Shown here piece after piece: positions 16,829-25,936 of a stretch of DNA of 64,000 bases. The notes below the pieces were generated by a model, which was not told the DNA's origin, ran no database searches, and was given only the letters and a program-made list of their open reading frames with translations. Source of the stretch: Phycobacter sedimenti (lineage in GTDB: Bacteria; Pseudomonadota; Alphaproteobacteria; Rhodobacterales; Rhodobacteraceae); contig NZ_JBBVGR010000002.1 in assembly GCF_038148855.1 (NCBI RefSeq), forward strand, positions 248,001 to 312,000, read 5' to 3'. The translations under genes and the position numbers were made by a program. The first letter of the stretch is position 1. Every line of letters begins with the position of its first letter.

Positions 16829-18139
16829 TCAGACCCTGCGCCCGCCGATCCAGACCTGGCTGACAGCCCGGTCATCGCCCATCATGATGGTGGCAAAGGC
16901 GGCTTCCCATATGTCCGCCGCGCGGGCGGCGCGCTGGGCGATCGCGGGGGTGGAGGCGAGATCCAGAACCACCAGATCGGCGTCCATGCCCGGGGCGATG
17001 TTTCCGATTCTGTCGTCAAGGCGCAGTGCGCGTGCCGAGCCTTGCGTGGCCAGCCACAACAATTCGGCTGCGTGCATCGGCGTTCCGCGCAATTGGCCGA
17101 TCTCATAGGCCGCCGCCATGGTGCGCAGCATCGAAAAGCTGGAGCCGCCGCCGGTATCGGTGGCAAGGCCAATACGATGTCCATCGGCCATCAGCCCGGC
17201 CATATCGAACAGGCCGGATCCGATGAAGGTGTTCGATGTCGGGCAGTGCACCAGTGCCGCATCATGTTCGCGCAGGCGGTCCCGCTCACGCGGCTCAAGG
17301 TGGATCGCATGGCCATAAATCCCGCGCCCGCCCAAAAGGCCAAAGGCTTCGTAGGTGTCGAGATAGTCGCGCGCATCCGGGAACAGGTTTTTCACCCAGG
17401 CGATCTCGTCCGTCTGCTCGCTGAGGTGGGTCTGCATCAGGCAATCCGGGTTCGCCGCCCAGAGTGCGCCCATCGCTTCCAGCTGTTCGGGCGTGGAGGT
17501 CGGGGAGAACCGCGGTGTGATCGCATAGGATAGCCGGTCCACCCCGTGCCAGCGGGCAATCAGCGCGGTGCTGTCGTCATGGGCGGACTGGGGCGTGTCC
17601 TGCAGCCCTTCGGGGGCGTTTCGGTCCATGCAGGTCTTGCCCGCAACCACACGTTGCCCCCGCGCCCGAGCGGCGGAAAAGAAGGCATCGACGCTTTCGG
17701 GATGGATGGTGCAATAGCTGCAGACCGTGGTGGTGCCATGGGTGGCGGTCAGGTCCAGATAGCGCGCGGCGACCGCATCGGCATAGGCGCGGTCCCCGAA
17801 ACGCATTTCTTCGGGGAAGGTGTAGCTGTTCAGCCAGTCGATCAGCCGCTTGCCCCAGCTGGCGATGATCGCTGTCTGCGGATAGTGCACATGGGCATCG
17901 ACAAATCCCGCCAGGATCAGCTTGCCCGTGTGATCGTGGACTTCGGCGCCAGGGAACTGGCCAAGTACGTCATCAAACGTGCCAACAGCGGCGATGGTTC
18001 CGCGGTGCAGAGCGACAGCCTCGTGCAGATGGGCTGCCTCTTCCGGGCGTTCCTCGGCAAAAGGGTCCCGGTCGAAGGACAGAACCTGCCCCCGCAGGAT
18101 GCGCGCAGCAGCTCGGTCCGTGCTCGTCTTGGTGCTCAT
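16829..18139 (-). CDS. guaD: Guanine deaminase
   Basis: A 436-residue zinc amidohydrolase that converts guanine to xanthine. Diagnostic motifs are LAGFVDAHVHYPQ at about 77-89 (first metal pair), THLSEQTDEI, YGHAIHLEPRE, HCPTSNTFIGSGLF and ATDTGGGSSFS. Length and motif order match GuaD. It is divergent from mgtE and converges with the 8-oxoguanine deaminase gene; the two enzymes use related purine bases. Confidence 0.93.
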   Translation of the reverse strand: MSTKTSTDRAAARILRGQVLSFDRDPFAEERPEEAAHLHEAVALHRGTIAAVGTFDDVLGQFPGAEVHDHTGKLILAGFVDAHVHYPQTAIIASWGKRLIDWLNSYTFPEEMRFGDRAYADAVAARYLDLTATHGTTTVCSYCTIHPESVDAFFSAARARGQRVVAGKTCMDRNAPEGLQDTPQSAHDDSTALIARWHGVDRLSYAITPRFSPTSTPEQLEAMGALWAANPDCLMQTHLSEQTDEIAWVKNLFPDARDYLDTYEAFGLLGGRGIYGHAIHLEPRERDRLREHDAALVHCPTSNTFIGSGLFDMAGLMADGHRIGLATDTGGGSSFSMLRTMAAAYEIGQLRGTPMHAAELLWLATQGSARALRLDDRIGNIAPGMDADLVVLDLASTPAIAQRAARAADIWEAAFATIMMGDDRAVSQVWIGGRRV

Positions 18140-18272
18140 TGTGTCATGTGCCTTCCCGTGAAATCGCGGTCACAGGATACGCGCAGGCTTTCGGTCGGTA
18201 AATTGCGTCATTGTCATTGTTTTTCGGTAGCTGCTTCTTCTATTCATGGGGCGACGAGAAAAGGGGCAGCTC

Positions 18273-19661
18273 ATGAGCACTGACGGCGACATCATCGGAA
18301 GCGACACCGGCCCTGAAGATGCCTACACCCTCGATCGTCGGCATGTTGCACAGATCCTTTATGCGGTGGATACAAATGATCAGGCGCGTCTGGCTGAGCT
18401 TATGGAGCCGCTGCATGCGGCGGATATCGCCGACCTTTTGGAGCAGATCAACTCTTTCGACCGGGCCCGGCTGATCCGCCTTTACGACCGTGAGTTCGAT
18501 GGTGAGATCCTGTCGGAACTGGATGAGTCGATCCGCGAGGAGGTGATCCTGCTCCTGACGCCTCAGGTGCTGGCCGAGGCGGTTCGGGAACTGGACAGTG
18601 ACGATGTAGTCGATCTGGTCGAGGATCTTGAAGAGCCGCAGCAGGAAGCCATTCTTGATGCGCTTGAGGATTCGGACCGGATCGCGGTCGAGCAATCGCT
18701 GAGATACCCGGAAAGCTCGGCCGGCCGCCTCATGCAGCGCGAAGTCGTGATGGCGCCCGAACACTGGTCCGTGGGCCAGGCGATCGATTTCATGCGCGAG
18801 CGCTCGGATCTTCCGGATCAGTTCTATCATGTGGTCGTGGTCAATCCGCGTCTGCATCCCGTTGGCAATGTGACGCTTGGGCGGATCATGTCCTCGCGCC
18901 GGGATGTGGCGCTGAGCGATCTCTTCGAGGACACCTTCCAGGTGATCCCGGCCGATCAGGATGAAGAAGACGTCGCCTATGCCTTCAACCAGTACCACCT
19001 GATCTCGGCCCCCGTGGTCGACGGGGAAGGGCGCCTGGTCGGCGTCATTACCATCGACGATGCCATGGCTGTGCTCGACGAAGAACACGAAGAAGATATC
19101 CTGCGCCTCGCCGGTGTGGGCGAGGGCAGCCTGTCGGACAGGGTCATGGAAACGACAAAACAGCGGTTGCCCTGGCTCGCGGTCAATCTGGTCACGGCGG
19201 TTCTGGCCTCCATGGTGATCGCCCTTTTCGAGGATACCATCGCGCAGTTCGTGGCGCTTGCCGTGCTGATGCCGATCGTGGCCTCGATGGGCGGCAATGC
19301 GGGCACCCAGTCGCTGACCGTTGCCGTGCGATCGCTGGCGACGCGCGACCTCACGGGCTCGAACGTCTGGCGCGTGATCCGACGCGAAGCCTTGGTTGGC
19401 CTCGTGAACGGGCTGATCTTTGCCGTGGTCATGGGGGCTGTTGGAATTGTCTGGTTCGGCTCGCCTCTGCTGGGGGCGGTGATCGGCGTCGCGATGGTGA
19501 TCAATCTGGTCGTTGCCGGTCTGGCAGGCACGGCTGTTCCGGTCATCCTCGAAAAGATCGGGGTGGACCCGGCTCTGGCCTCGGGCGCTTTTGTGACGAC
19601 AGTGACCGATGTCGTTGGCTTTTTCGCCTTCCTGGGGCTGGCTGGTCTGGTGCTGCTGTAA
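18273..19661 (+). CDS. mgtE: Magnesium transporter MgtE
   Basis: A 462-residue Mg2+ channel/transporter. The N-terminal superhelical domain (about 20-135) is followed by a CBS pair (about 140-265, ending VDGEGRLVGVITIDDAM). Five membrane spans come last, with the pore motif PIVASMGGNAGTQSL and the terminal FFAFLGLAGLVLL. The cytosolic domains sense Mg2+ and gate the pore in characterised members. The ATG at 18273 has GGGGC upstream; an earlier ATG at 18246 has no such site. It leads into the cyclo-ligase gene 28 bases later. Confidence 0.93.
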   Translation: MSTDGDIIGSDTGPEDAYTLDRRHVAQILYAVDTNDQARLAELMEPLHAADIADLLEQINSFDRARLIRLYDREFDGEILSELDESIREEVILLLTPQVLAEAVRELDSDDVVDLVEDLEEPQQEAILDALEDSDRIAVEQSLRYPESSAGRLMQREVVMAPEHWSVGQAIDFMRERSDLPDQFYHVVVVNPRLHPVGNVTLGRIMSSRRDVALSDLFEDTFQVIPADQDEEDVAYAFNQYHLISAPVVDGEGRLVGVITIDDAMAVLDEEHEEDILRLAGVGEGSLSDRVMETTKQRLPWLAVNLVTAVLASMVIALFEDTIAQFVALAVLMPIVASMGGNAGTQSLTVAVRSLATRDLTGSNVWRVIRREALVGLVNGLIFAVVMGAVGIVWFGSPLLGAVIGVAMVINLVVAGLAGTAVPVILEKIGVDPALASGAFVTTVTDVVGFFAFLGLAGLVLL

Positions 19662-19689
19662 GCAGGGGCACCCCAAGAGGGAATTCGGA

Positions 19690-20253
19690 ATGACACCACT
19701 GACGGACATCAAGGCTGAGGCCCGCAAGGCTGCATTCTTACGGCGCAAGGCGGCGTTCGAGATGCGAAAACCGGGGGCAGCCGGGCACCTGTCCGAGGTG
19801 CTGGCCGGGTATCGCGGAGTTCCCCTGGCGGGCTATATGCCGATCCGCACCGAGATCGATCCCTTGCCCGCCATGGCCGAAGCTGCCGCCCATGGCGATG
19901 TGGGCGTGCCGGTGATCGAAGGTCAGGGGCTGCCGCTCAGGTTCAGCCGCTGGCAGCCCGAATGTGCGCTCCGGGATGGCCCCTTTGGCGCCAGGGTGCC
20001 CGTGGTGGATGATTTCTTTGAGCCCGAGATCGTGATCGTGCCCCTTGTGGCCTTTGACCTGAACGGTGGGCGGCTGGGCTATGGTGGTGGCTTTTACGAT
20101 CGCACCCTTGAAAGGCTGCGCGCGCGTCGGGCCACCCTTGCCGTCGGGTTTGCATTTGATGCCCAGCAGGCAGAAAGCCTGCCGCTGGAGCCGACCGACC
20201 AGCCGCTTGACATGATCGTCACCGAAAGCCGGATCGTCCAGTTGCCGCGCTGA
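19690..20253 (+). CDS. 5-formyltetrahydrofolate cyclo-ligase
   Basis: A 187-residue enzyme that converts 5-formyl-THF to 5,10-methenyl-THF using ATP. The family signature LGYGGGFYDRTL lies near residue 137, and the phosphate-binding basic residues are in RKAAFLRRKAAFE near the start. AGAGGGA precedes the ATG at 19690. It follows mgtE and precedes the YmdB-type gene, an arrangement that looks like one transcript. Confidence 0.92.
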   Translation: MTPLTDIKAEARKAAFLRRKAAFEMRKPGAAGHLSEVLAGYRGVPLAGYMPIRTEIDPLPAMAEAAAHGDVGVPVIEGQGLPLRFSRWQPECALRDGPFGARVPVVDDFFEPEIVIVPLVAFDLNGGRLGYGGGFYDRTLERLRARRATLAVGFAFDAQQAESLPLEPTDQPLDMIVTESRIVQLPR

Positions 20254-20348
20254 GCGGCGCGCAATGTGACTTCGTCTCCATACGAAAATGCTGGCCGATC
20301 CTGGCGGAGGGCTTGCTCTGCCGGGCTGCGCTGCCTAGGAGAGAGGCC

Positions 20349-21167
20349 ATGAGAATACTGTTTCTAGGCGATGTGATGGGCCGCGCCGGGCGCCGCGCCA
20401 TCACCGAGAACCTGCCGCGCTTGCGCCAGGAGTGGCGACTCGATTTCGTTGTGGTCAATGGGGAAAATGCCTCTAACGGCATGGGCCTCAGCGGGGATCA
20501 TGCAAAGGCGCTTCTGGACGCCGGTGCGGATTGCCTGACGCTGGGTGATCACGCCTTTGACCAGAAGGATATGCTGCAGTTCATCGAAAAAGAGCCGCGC
20601 ATCATCCGTCCCATAAATTTCGCCAAGGGCGCACCGGGGCGGGGGCATCGGTTGTTCAATGCGCCGGGCGGGCGCAAGGTGCTGGTGACGCAGGCGCTGG
20701 GTCAGGTCTTCATGAAACGGGCTTATGATGATCCGTTCGGCGCAGTCGAAGGTGTGCTCAAGGCGCACCCGCGCGGCGGGCTGGCTCAGGCGGTGATCGT
20801 CGATATGCACTGCGAGGCGACCTCCGAAAAAATGGCGATGGGGCACTTCTGCAATGGCAGGGCCTCGCTTGTGGTGGGGACGCACACACATGTTCCGACG
20901 GCCGACGCGCAGATCCTGTCAGAGGGCACGGCCTATCTGACGGATGCGGGCATGTGTGGCGATTATGATTCCGTCATTGGCATGGAAAAGGCGGAACCCA
21001 TGCGGCGGTTCCTGACGGGCATGCCGAAAAGCCGGTTCACTCCGGCGAACGGCGAGGCGACCCTGTCCGGTGTCTACATTGAAACCGACGACAGAACCGG
21101 GGCGACCAAGCTCATCCGCATGGTGCGCAATGGCGGCCTTCTGCAAAAGGATGGACCCGGCGACTGA
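20349..21167 (+). CDS. YmdB-family (TIGR00282) metallophosphoesterase
   Basis: A 272-residue dinuclear metal phosphoesterase. All family blocks are present: FLGDVMGRAGRRA at 5-17, VNGENASNGMG, LGDHAFDQ, MHCEATSEKMAMG and GTHTHVPTADAQI. Bacillus YmdB hydrolyses 2',3'-cyclic nucleotides and affects biofilm and sporulation decisions; the substrate here is inferred. GAGAGG precedes the ATG at 20349. Confidence 0.9.
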   Translation: MRILFLGDVMGRAGRRAITENLPRLRQEWRLDFVVVNGENASNGMGLSGDHAKALLDAGADCLTLGDHAFDQKDMLQFIEKEPRIIRPINFAKGAPGRGHRLFNAPGGRKVLVTQALGQVFMKRAYDDPFGAVEGVLKAHPRGGLAQAVIVDMHCEATSEKMAMGHFCNGRASLVVGTHTHVPTADAQILSEGTAYLTDAGMCGDYDSVIGMEKAEPMRRFLTGMPKSRFTPANGEATLSGVYIETDDRTGATKLIRMVRNGGLLQKDGPGD

Positions 21168-21348
21168 TCTGTCGAACATCGGTTCCGAGGGCTTCGGTCC
21201 TGCCGTGTAAACACCCGGATTCTGTGCTTTTGATTCAGCGGGATTACGCAAGCTCTTGCCTCCCCATTTCGGATCGGGAACACTCTGTGCTGGCGCGTTC
21301 TGATCCCATGGGCGTCTCCAGTTCAACGAATGTGAGTTATTGCCGGAT

Positions 21349-23127
21349 ATGCAGGTTTTTCAAATTGCGGAGAACGGGAACGCCTTTCTCGCTCTATTGA
21401 TCGTCGTGGGTATGTTTCTGGCCTTCCTCAAGGAAAGCTACCCGACCGAGGTGGTGGCCCTCGCGGGGGTGTCGCTGATGCTGGCGACCGGGGTTCTGCC
21501 TTATGATGCGGCGCTTCCGGTGCTGTCGAACCCTGCGCCCTGGACGATTGCGGCGATGTTCATCATTATGGGCGCCCTGGTGCGCACCGGGGCATTGGAT
21601 GCCTTTACGCAGGTTGCGCGCAAACAGGCAGAGGTGAACCCCCGGCTGGCGATTGCCCTGTTGATGGGCTTTGTTGTTGCAGCGTCTGCCATCGTTTCAA
21701 ACACGCCCGTTGTTGTCGTGATGATACCGATCTTCATCCAGATTGCGCGCACGCTGGATGTCTCTGCCTCCAAGATGCTGATCCCGCTCAGCTATGCGGC
21801 GATCCTGGGTGGGACCCTGACCCTGATCGGGACCTCGACCAATCTGTTGGTGGATGGCGTGGCCCGGGCGCAGGGGCTGGCGGCGTTCACGATTTTCGAG
21901 GTGACCCCCCTTGGGCTGATTCTTGTGATCTGGGGCATGATCTATCTGCGCTTCATAGGGCCGCGCCTGCTGCCCGAGCGCGACAGCCTGGCAGATCTTC
22001 TGAGCGACCGCTCGAAGATGAAGTTCTTCACCGAGGCGGTGATTCCGCCTGACAGCAACCTCATCGGGCGTGAAGTGACCGGTGTTCAACTGTTCAAACG
22101 CCCGGGCGTGCGCCTCATCGACGTGATCCGCGGCGATGTCTCGTTGCGGCGCAACCTCAAAGGCGTGGAACTGCAGGTGGGGGATCGCGTGGTGCTGCGC
22201 ACCCAGATGACGGAACTTCTGAGCCTGCAGCGCAACAAGGAGTTGAAGCGGGTCGACCAGGTTTCGGCGGTGGAGACCAAGACGGTCGAGGTTCTGGTCA
22301 CGCCCGGCTGCCGACTGGTGGGGCGGTCCCTCGGTGCGATGCGCCTGCGCCGCCGCTATGGGGTCTATGTGCTGGCGGTGCACCGGCGCAACCAGAACAT
22401 CGGAGTGCAGCTGGATGACCTCGTGGTGCGGGTGGGCGATACGCTGCTTCTGGAGGGGGCACCTGCCGACATCCAGCGCCTTGCCGCCGATACCGACATG
22501 GCCGATGTTTCGCAGCCCACACAGCGGGCCTATCGCCGCAGCCATGCCCCATATGCCATTGCGGCACTGATCGGGATCGTGGTCATGGCGGCGCTTGGAG
22601 TGGCTCCGATCCTGATGCTGTCGATCATCGCGGTGGCGCTGGTTCTGGTCAGCCGGTGCATCGATGCGGATGAGGCGTTTTCCTTCATCGACGGACGGCT
22701 TCTGGCGTTGATCTTTTCGATGCTGGCGATAGGTGCGGCGCTGGAAAGCTCAGGCGCGGTTCAGATGATTGTCAACGCCATTGCGCCGGGCCTGTCCATG
22801 TTGCCGCCGTTTCTGGTGGTCTGGGCCGTCTATCTTTTGACTTCGGTCCTGACGGAATTGGTCTCGAATAACGCGGTGGCCGTGGTGGTTACCCCCATCG
22901 CAATCGGATTGGCGCAGGCGATGGGGCTGGATCCACGTCCTCTGGTGGTGGCGGTCATGGTCGCGGCCTCGGCCTCCTTCGCAACGCCGATCGGTTATCA
23001 GACGAACATGCTGGTCTACGGTCCCGGCGGCTACAAGTTCGCTGATTTTCTGCGCGTTGGCATTCCCTTGAACCTCAGCATCGGTCTGTTGGCCTCGGCA
23101 GTTATTCCACTCATCTGGCCGCTCTGA
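21349..23127 (+). CDS. SLC13-family permease with RCK_C domains (first of a convergent pair)
   Basis: A membrane transporter of about 592 residues. It has two hydrophobic halves (about 10-205 and 405-590) of the SLC13/ArsB-like fold, with TGTSTN-type turns (TLIGTSTNLLVDG) and SASFATPIGYQTN near the C-terminus. The cytoplasmic insert holds two TrkA/RCK_C-like domains (about 220-290 and 305-385). Such proteins carry sulfate, di- or tricarboxylates or other anions with Na+. A TTG at 21340 is an alternative start; neither start has a clear binding site. It is convergent with a homologous gene at 23135-24910. Confidence 0.85.
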   Translation: MQVFQIAENGNAFLALLIVVGMFLAFLKESYPTEVVALAGVSLMLATGVLPYDAALPVLSNPAPWTIAAMFIIMGALVRTGALDAFTQVARKQAEVNPRLAIALLMGFVVAASAIVSNTPVVVVMIPIFIQIARTLDVSASKMLIPLSYAAILGGTLTLIGTSTNLLVDGVARAQGLAAFTIFEVTPLGLILVIWGMIYLRFIGPRLLPERDSLADLLSDRSKMKFFTEAVIPPDSNLIGREVTGVQLFKRPGVRLIDVIRGDVSLRRNLKGVELQVGDRVVLRTQMTELLSLQRNKELKRVDQVSAVETKTVEVLVTPGCRLVGRSLGAMRLRRRYGVYVLAVHRRNQNIGVQLDDLVVRVGDTLLLEGAPADIQRLAADTDMADVSQPTQRAYRRSHAPYAIAALIGIVVMAALGVAPILMLSIIAVALVLVSRCIDADEAFSFIDGRLLALIFSMLAIGAALESSGAVQMIVNAIAPGLSMLPPFLVVWAVYLLTSVLTELVSNNAVAVVVTPIAIGLAQAMGLDPRPLVVAVMVAASASFATPIGYQTNMLVYGPGGYKFADFLRVGIPLNLSIGLLASAVIPLIWPL

Positions 23128-23134
23128 CGTCGCC

Positions 23135-24910
23135 CTACATTGGCCAGAAGATCAGGATGGCGGGGATCGAAACGGCTACGATCAGGATCTCCAGTGGCAG
23201 GCCGATGCGCCAGTAGTCCCCAAAGTGGTAGCCGCCCGGCCCCAGAACCAGCGTGTTGTTCTTGTGACCGATGGGGGTGAGGAAGGCCGCAGAGGCTGCA
23301 ACGGCGACGGCCATCAGGAATGGGTCGGGAGAGACACCAAGCGCGTTGGCCATCTGGATCCCGACAGGCGCTGCGACAATCGCGGTGGCGGTGTTGTTCA
23401 GGACATCCGACAGGGTCATTGTGACCACCATCAGAACAGTCAGAATCGCCCAGGCAGGCAGGCCCTCCGTAAGACCGATCAGACCGCTTGCAATCAGCTC
23501 GGTGCCGCCTGAGCTGTCCAAAGCGGCGCCAAGGGGAATCATTGACCCCAAAAGCACGACCACGGGCCACTCCACATGATCATAAATCTCCGCCACGGGC
23601 AGGATTTTGGCCAGGACATAGGCGATGGCAACAAGTCCCAGTGCGACCGGCAGGTAGACGATCCCGACGGATGCGGCCAGAACGGCAGCAGCAAAGAGAC
23701 CGATGGCCAGCCAGGTCTTGTCGTTGGCGGTCACGGCAAGGCCACGTTCGGCCAGCGGCAGACAGCCCAGCCACTCGGTCACGTCGGCGCCGCGGTCGCG
23801 TGGGCACAACAGCAACAGGATGTCCCCAGGTTCAATCGTCGTCTGACGGATATGGCTGGTGAGCCGACGACCCTGCCGTGAGATACCCAACAGAACTGTG
23901 CTTTGCCGCCAGGCAAGGCCGACGCCCTGGGTTGTGCGACCATTGACGCGGGATGTCTCTGGCACCACCACTTCGACCAGCTCAAGCCCCTCGCCGGCTG
24001 CGGTCAGTTTTTCCTGCCGTGCGGCATCGGCAAAATCGAGAGACAGGGCGGTGCGGAACTCGTCCAGGGCCTCGGGCGTTGCCTCGATGACCAGCGTATC
24101 GGCTGCCCGCAGGCTGTAACCGCTGGCCCGGCCATAGATCCGCTTGCCATTCCGGATCAGGCCGAGGATCGCGACATCGGCCTTTTCCGCTTCGCTGTCC
24201 AGCTCGCCAAGCCGTTTGTCGATCAGGGCAGAGCCCTCGGGCACGGTCAGCTCGGCAATGTAATCGGCGATCTGCGCTTCGGAAGCTCCGGCGGCGTTTT
24301 CGCGCTGGGGGATCAGGCGCCAGCCGATCAGTGCCACAAAGGCAAGACCGGCGACCGAGGCGACCAGTCCGACCGGAGCGAAATCAAACATTTGAAACGG
24401 CGCGCCAAGGGTCTCCTGCCGGATCGAGGCGATGATGATATTGGGGGGCGTGCCGATCAGTGTGACCATACCGCCAAGGATCGTCGCAAAGCTGAGCGGC
24501 ATCAGGCTGAGGCCCGGCGCGCGGCCTGCTTTTCGCGCTGTCTGGATGTCGACGGGCATGAGCAAGGCCAGCGCGGCAACGTTGTTCATGAAGGCCGACA
24601 GGACCGCGCCGATCCCGCCCATGAGAGCAATGTGCAGTCCCAGTGCGCGGGTGCTGTCCACCAGGGTTCGGGTGATCAGAAAGACCGCGCCGGACCGCAC
24701 CAGCCCGGCCGAAACCACCAGAACAAGGGCGACCACCAGCGTGGCCGGGTGACCAAAACCGGCAAAGGCGTCCTTGGCGGGAACCACGCCCACCAGGACG
24801 GCCACCATCAGAGCCGAGAACGCGACAAGGTCATACCGGAAACGTCCCCATAGCAGCATTGCAAACACGGCTCCAAAGATCGCAAAAAGAATGCCTTGAT
24901 CCAATGTCAT
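23135..24910 (-). CDS. SLC13-family permease with RCK_C domains (second of a convergent pair)
   Basis: A 591-residue transporter with the same layout as its neighbour: membrane halves at about 1-190 and 400-590 and a central soluble insert with two RCK_C-like domains. Matching sites are TLIGTPPNIIIASI in the first half and AAFLTPIGHKNNTLVLGPGGYHFGDYWRIG in two pieces in the second. Sequence divergence from the facing copy is large, so the two probably carry different anions. Eight bases separate the stop codons. Confidence 0.87.
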   Translation of the reverse strand: MTLDQGILFAIFGAVFAMLLWGRFRYDLVAFSALMVAVLVGVVPAKDAFAGFGHPATLVVALVLVVSAGLVRSGAVFLITRTLVDSTRALGLHIALMGGIGAVLSAFMNNVAALALLMPVDIQTARKAGRAPGLSLMPLSFATILGGMVTLIGTPPNIIIASIRQETLGAPFQMFDFAPVGLVASVAGLAFVALIGWRLIPQRENAAGASEAQIADYIAELTVPEGSALIDKRLGELDSEAEKADVAILGLIRNGKRIYGRASGYSLRAADTLVIEATPEALDEFRTALSLDFADAARQEKLTAAGEGLELVEVVVPETSRVNGRTTQGVGLAWRQSTVLLGISRQGRRLTSHIRQTTIEPGDILLLLCPRDRGADVTEWLGCLPLAERGLAVTANDKTWLAIGLFAAAVLAASVGIVYLPVALGLVAIAYVLAKILPVAEIYDHVEWPVVVLLGSMIPLGAALDSSGGTELIASGLIGLTEGLPAWAILTVLMVVTMTLSDVLNNTATAIVAAPVGIQMANALGVSPDPFLMAVAVAASAAFLTPIGHKNNTLVLGPGGYHFGDYWRIGLPLEILIVAVSIPAILIFWPM

Positions 24911-25125
24911 TCGCCTGTTCCCTGAGTGTCCAAAGCTGCACGTCGCCGAGGTGTGGATTCAGTCTTGCCGAAAGCGGTGGCAGATACCAGCGGATGTCGG
25001 GTCTTTTGCGCCCAAGGCCATTTCCTGCCTCGCCGCACAGTTGCCAGCAATCTCTTGCGGCCCGCAAGACCTGCCTGTATCAAACGCCCCGACACGCAAA
25101 AACCGCTAAGAATGGAGACTGGCGC

Positions 25126-25866
25126 ATGGCAGGCCACTCAAAATGGGCGAATATTCAGCACCGCAAGGGGCGCCAGGACGCGGCGCGCTCGAAACTCTTT
25201 TCCAAACTGTCCAAGGAAATCACCGTGGCCGCGAAGATGGGCGACCCGGACCCGGAAAAGAACCCGCGTTTGCGGCTGGCCGTCAAAGAGGCCAAAAGCC
25301 AGTCCGTGCCCAAGGATGTGATCGAACGCGCGATCAAGAAATCGCAAGGGGGCGATGCCGAAAGCTATGATGAGATCCGCTATGAAGGCTATGGCCCAAA
25401 TGGTGTTGCGGTGATCGTCGAGGCCATGACCGACAACAAGAACCGCACCGCCTCAAACGTGCGCTCCACCTTCACCAAGAATGGCGGCAACCTGGGCGAG
25501 ACCGGCTCGGTCGGTTTCATGTTCGAGCGCAAGGGCGAAGTGACCTATCCTGCCTCCGTTGGCGATGCGGATACCGTTATGATGGCCGCTATCGAGGCGG
25601 GCGCCGAAGATGTGGAAAGTTCTGAAGATGGCCATATCATCTATTGCGCGGACACTGATCTCAATGATGTCTCCAGCGCGCTGGAGGCGGAACTTGGCGA
25701 ATCCGAGTCGACCAAGCTGATCTGGAAGCCGACCACCACCACCGAGCTGGATCTAGAAGGCATGCAGAAGCTGATGAAACTGGTGGATGCGCTGGAAGAC
25801 GATGACGACGTGCAGCGCGTGACCACCAACTTTGAAGCCTCCGATGAGGTGATGGCGCAGCTTTGA
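25126..25866 (+). CDS. yebC: YebC/PmpR (TACO1) family protein
   Basis: A 246-residue cytoplasmic protein with the family N-terminus MAGHSKWANIQHRKGRQDA, then RYEGYGPNGVAVIVE and TDNKNRTASNVRS. The acidic C-terminal domain (about 130-240) ends DDDDVQRVTTNFEAS. Members were annotated as transcription regulators; recent work links them to ribosome function at polyproline stretches. TGGAG precedes the ATG. A terminator follows the stop. Confidence 0.95.
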   Translation: MAGHSKWANIQHRKGRQDAARSKLFSKLSKEITVAAKMGDPDPEKNPRLRLAVKEAKSQSVPKDVIERAIKKSQGGDAESYDEIRYEGYGPNGVAVIVEAMTDNKNRTASNVRSTFTKNGGNLGETGSVGFMFERKGEVTYPASVGDADTVMMAAIEAGAEDVESSEDGHIIYCADTDLNDVSSALEAELGESESTKLIWKPTTTTELDLEGMQKLMKLVDALEDDDDVQRVTTNFEASDEVMAQL

Positions 25867-25893
25867 CGGCGCGCCGCATCTGCAGAAACGAAG

Positions 25894-25929
25894 AAAGGCC
25901 TGCCAATGCGCGGGCCTTTTCCTGTTTTT
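25894..25929 (+). terminator. Terminator between yebC and the DUF1036 gene
   Basis: A ten-base stem with one G-T pair (AAAGGCCTGC 25894-25903, then GCGGGCCTTT from 25910) and a T-rich tail. It lies between convergent genes and could act both ways. Confidence 0.7.
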
Positions 25930-25936
25930 CGGGCTG

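Noticed and set aside
20254..20348. 6S RNA next to the 5-formyl-THF cyclo-ligase gene, as in enterics
   Set aside because: The gap is only 95 bases and no long open hairpin with a central bubble is visible.
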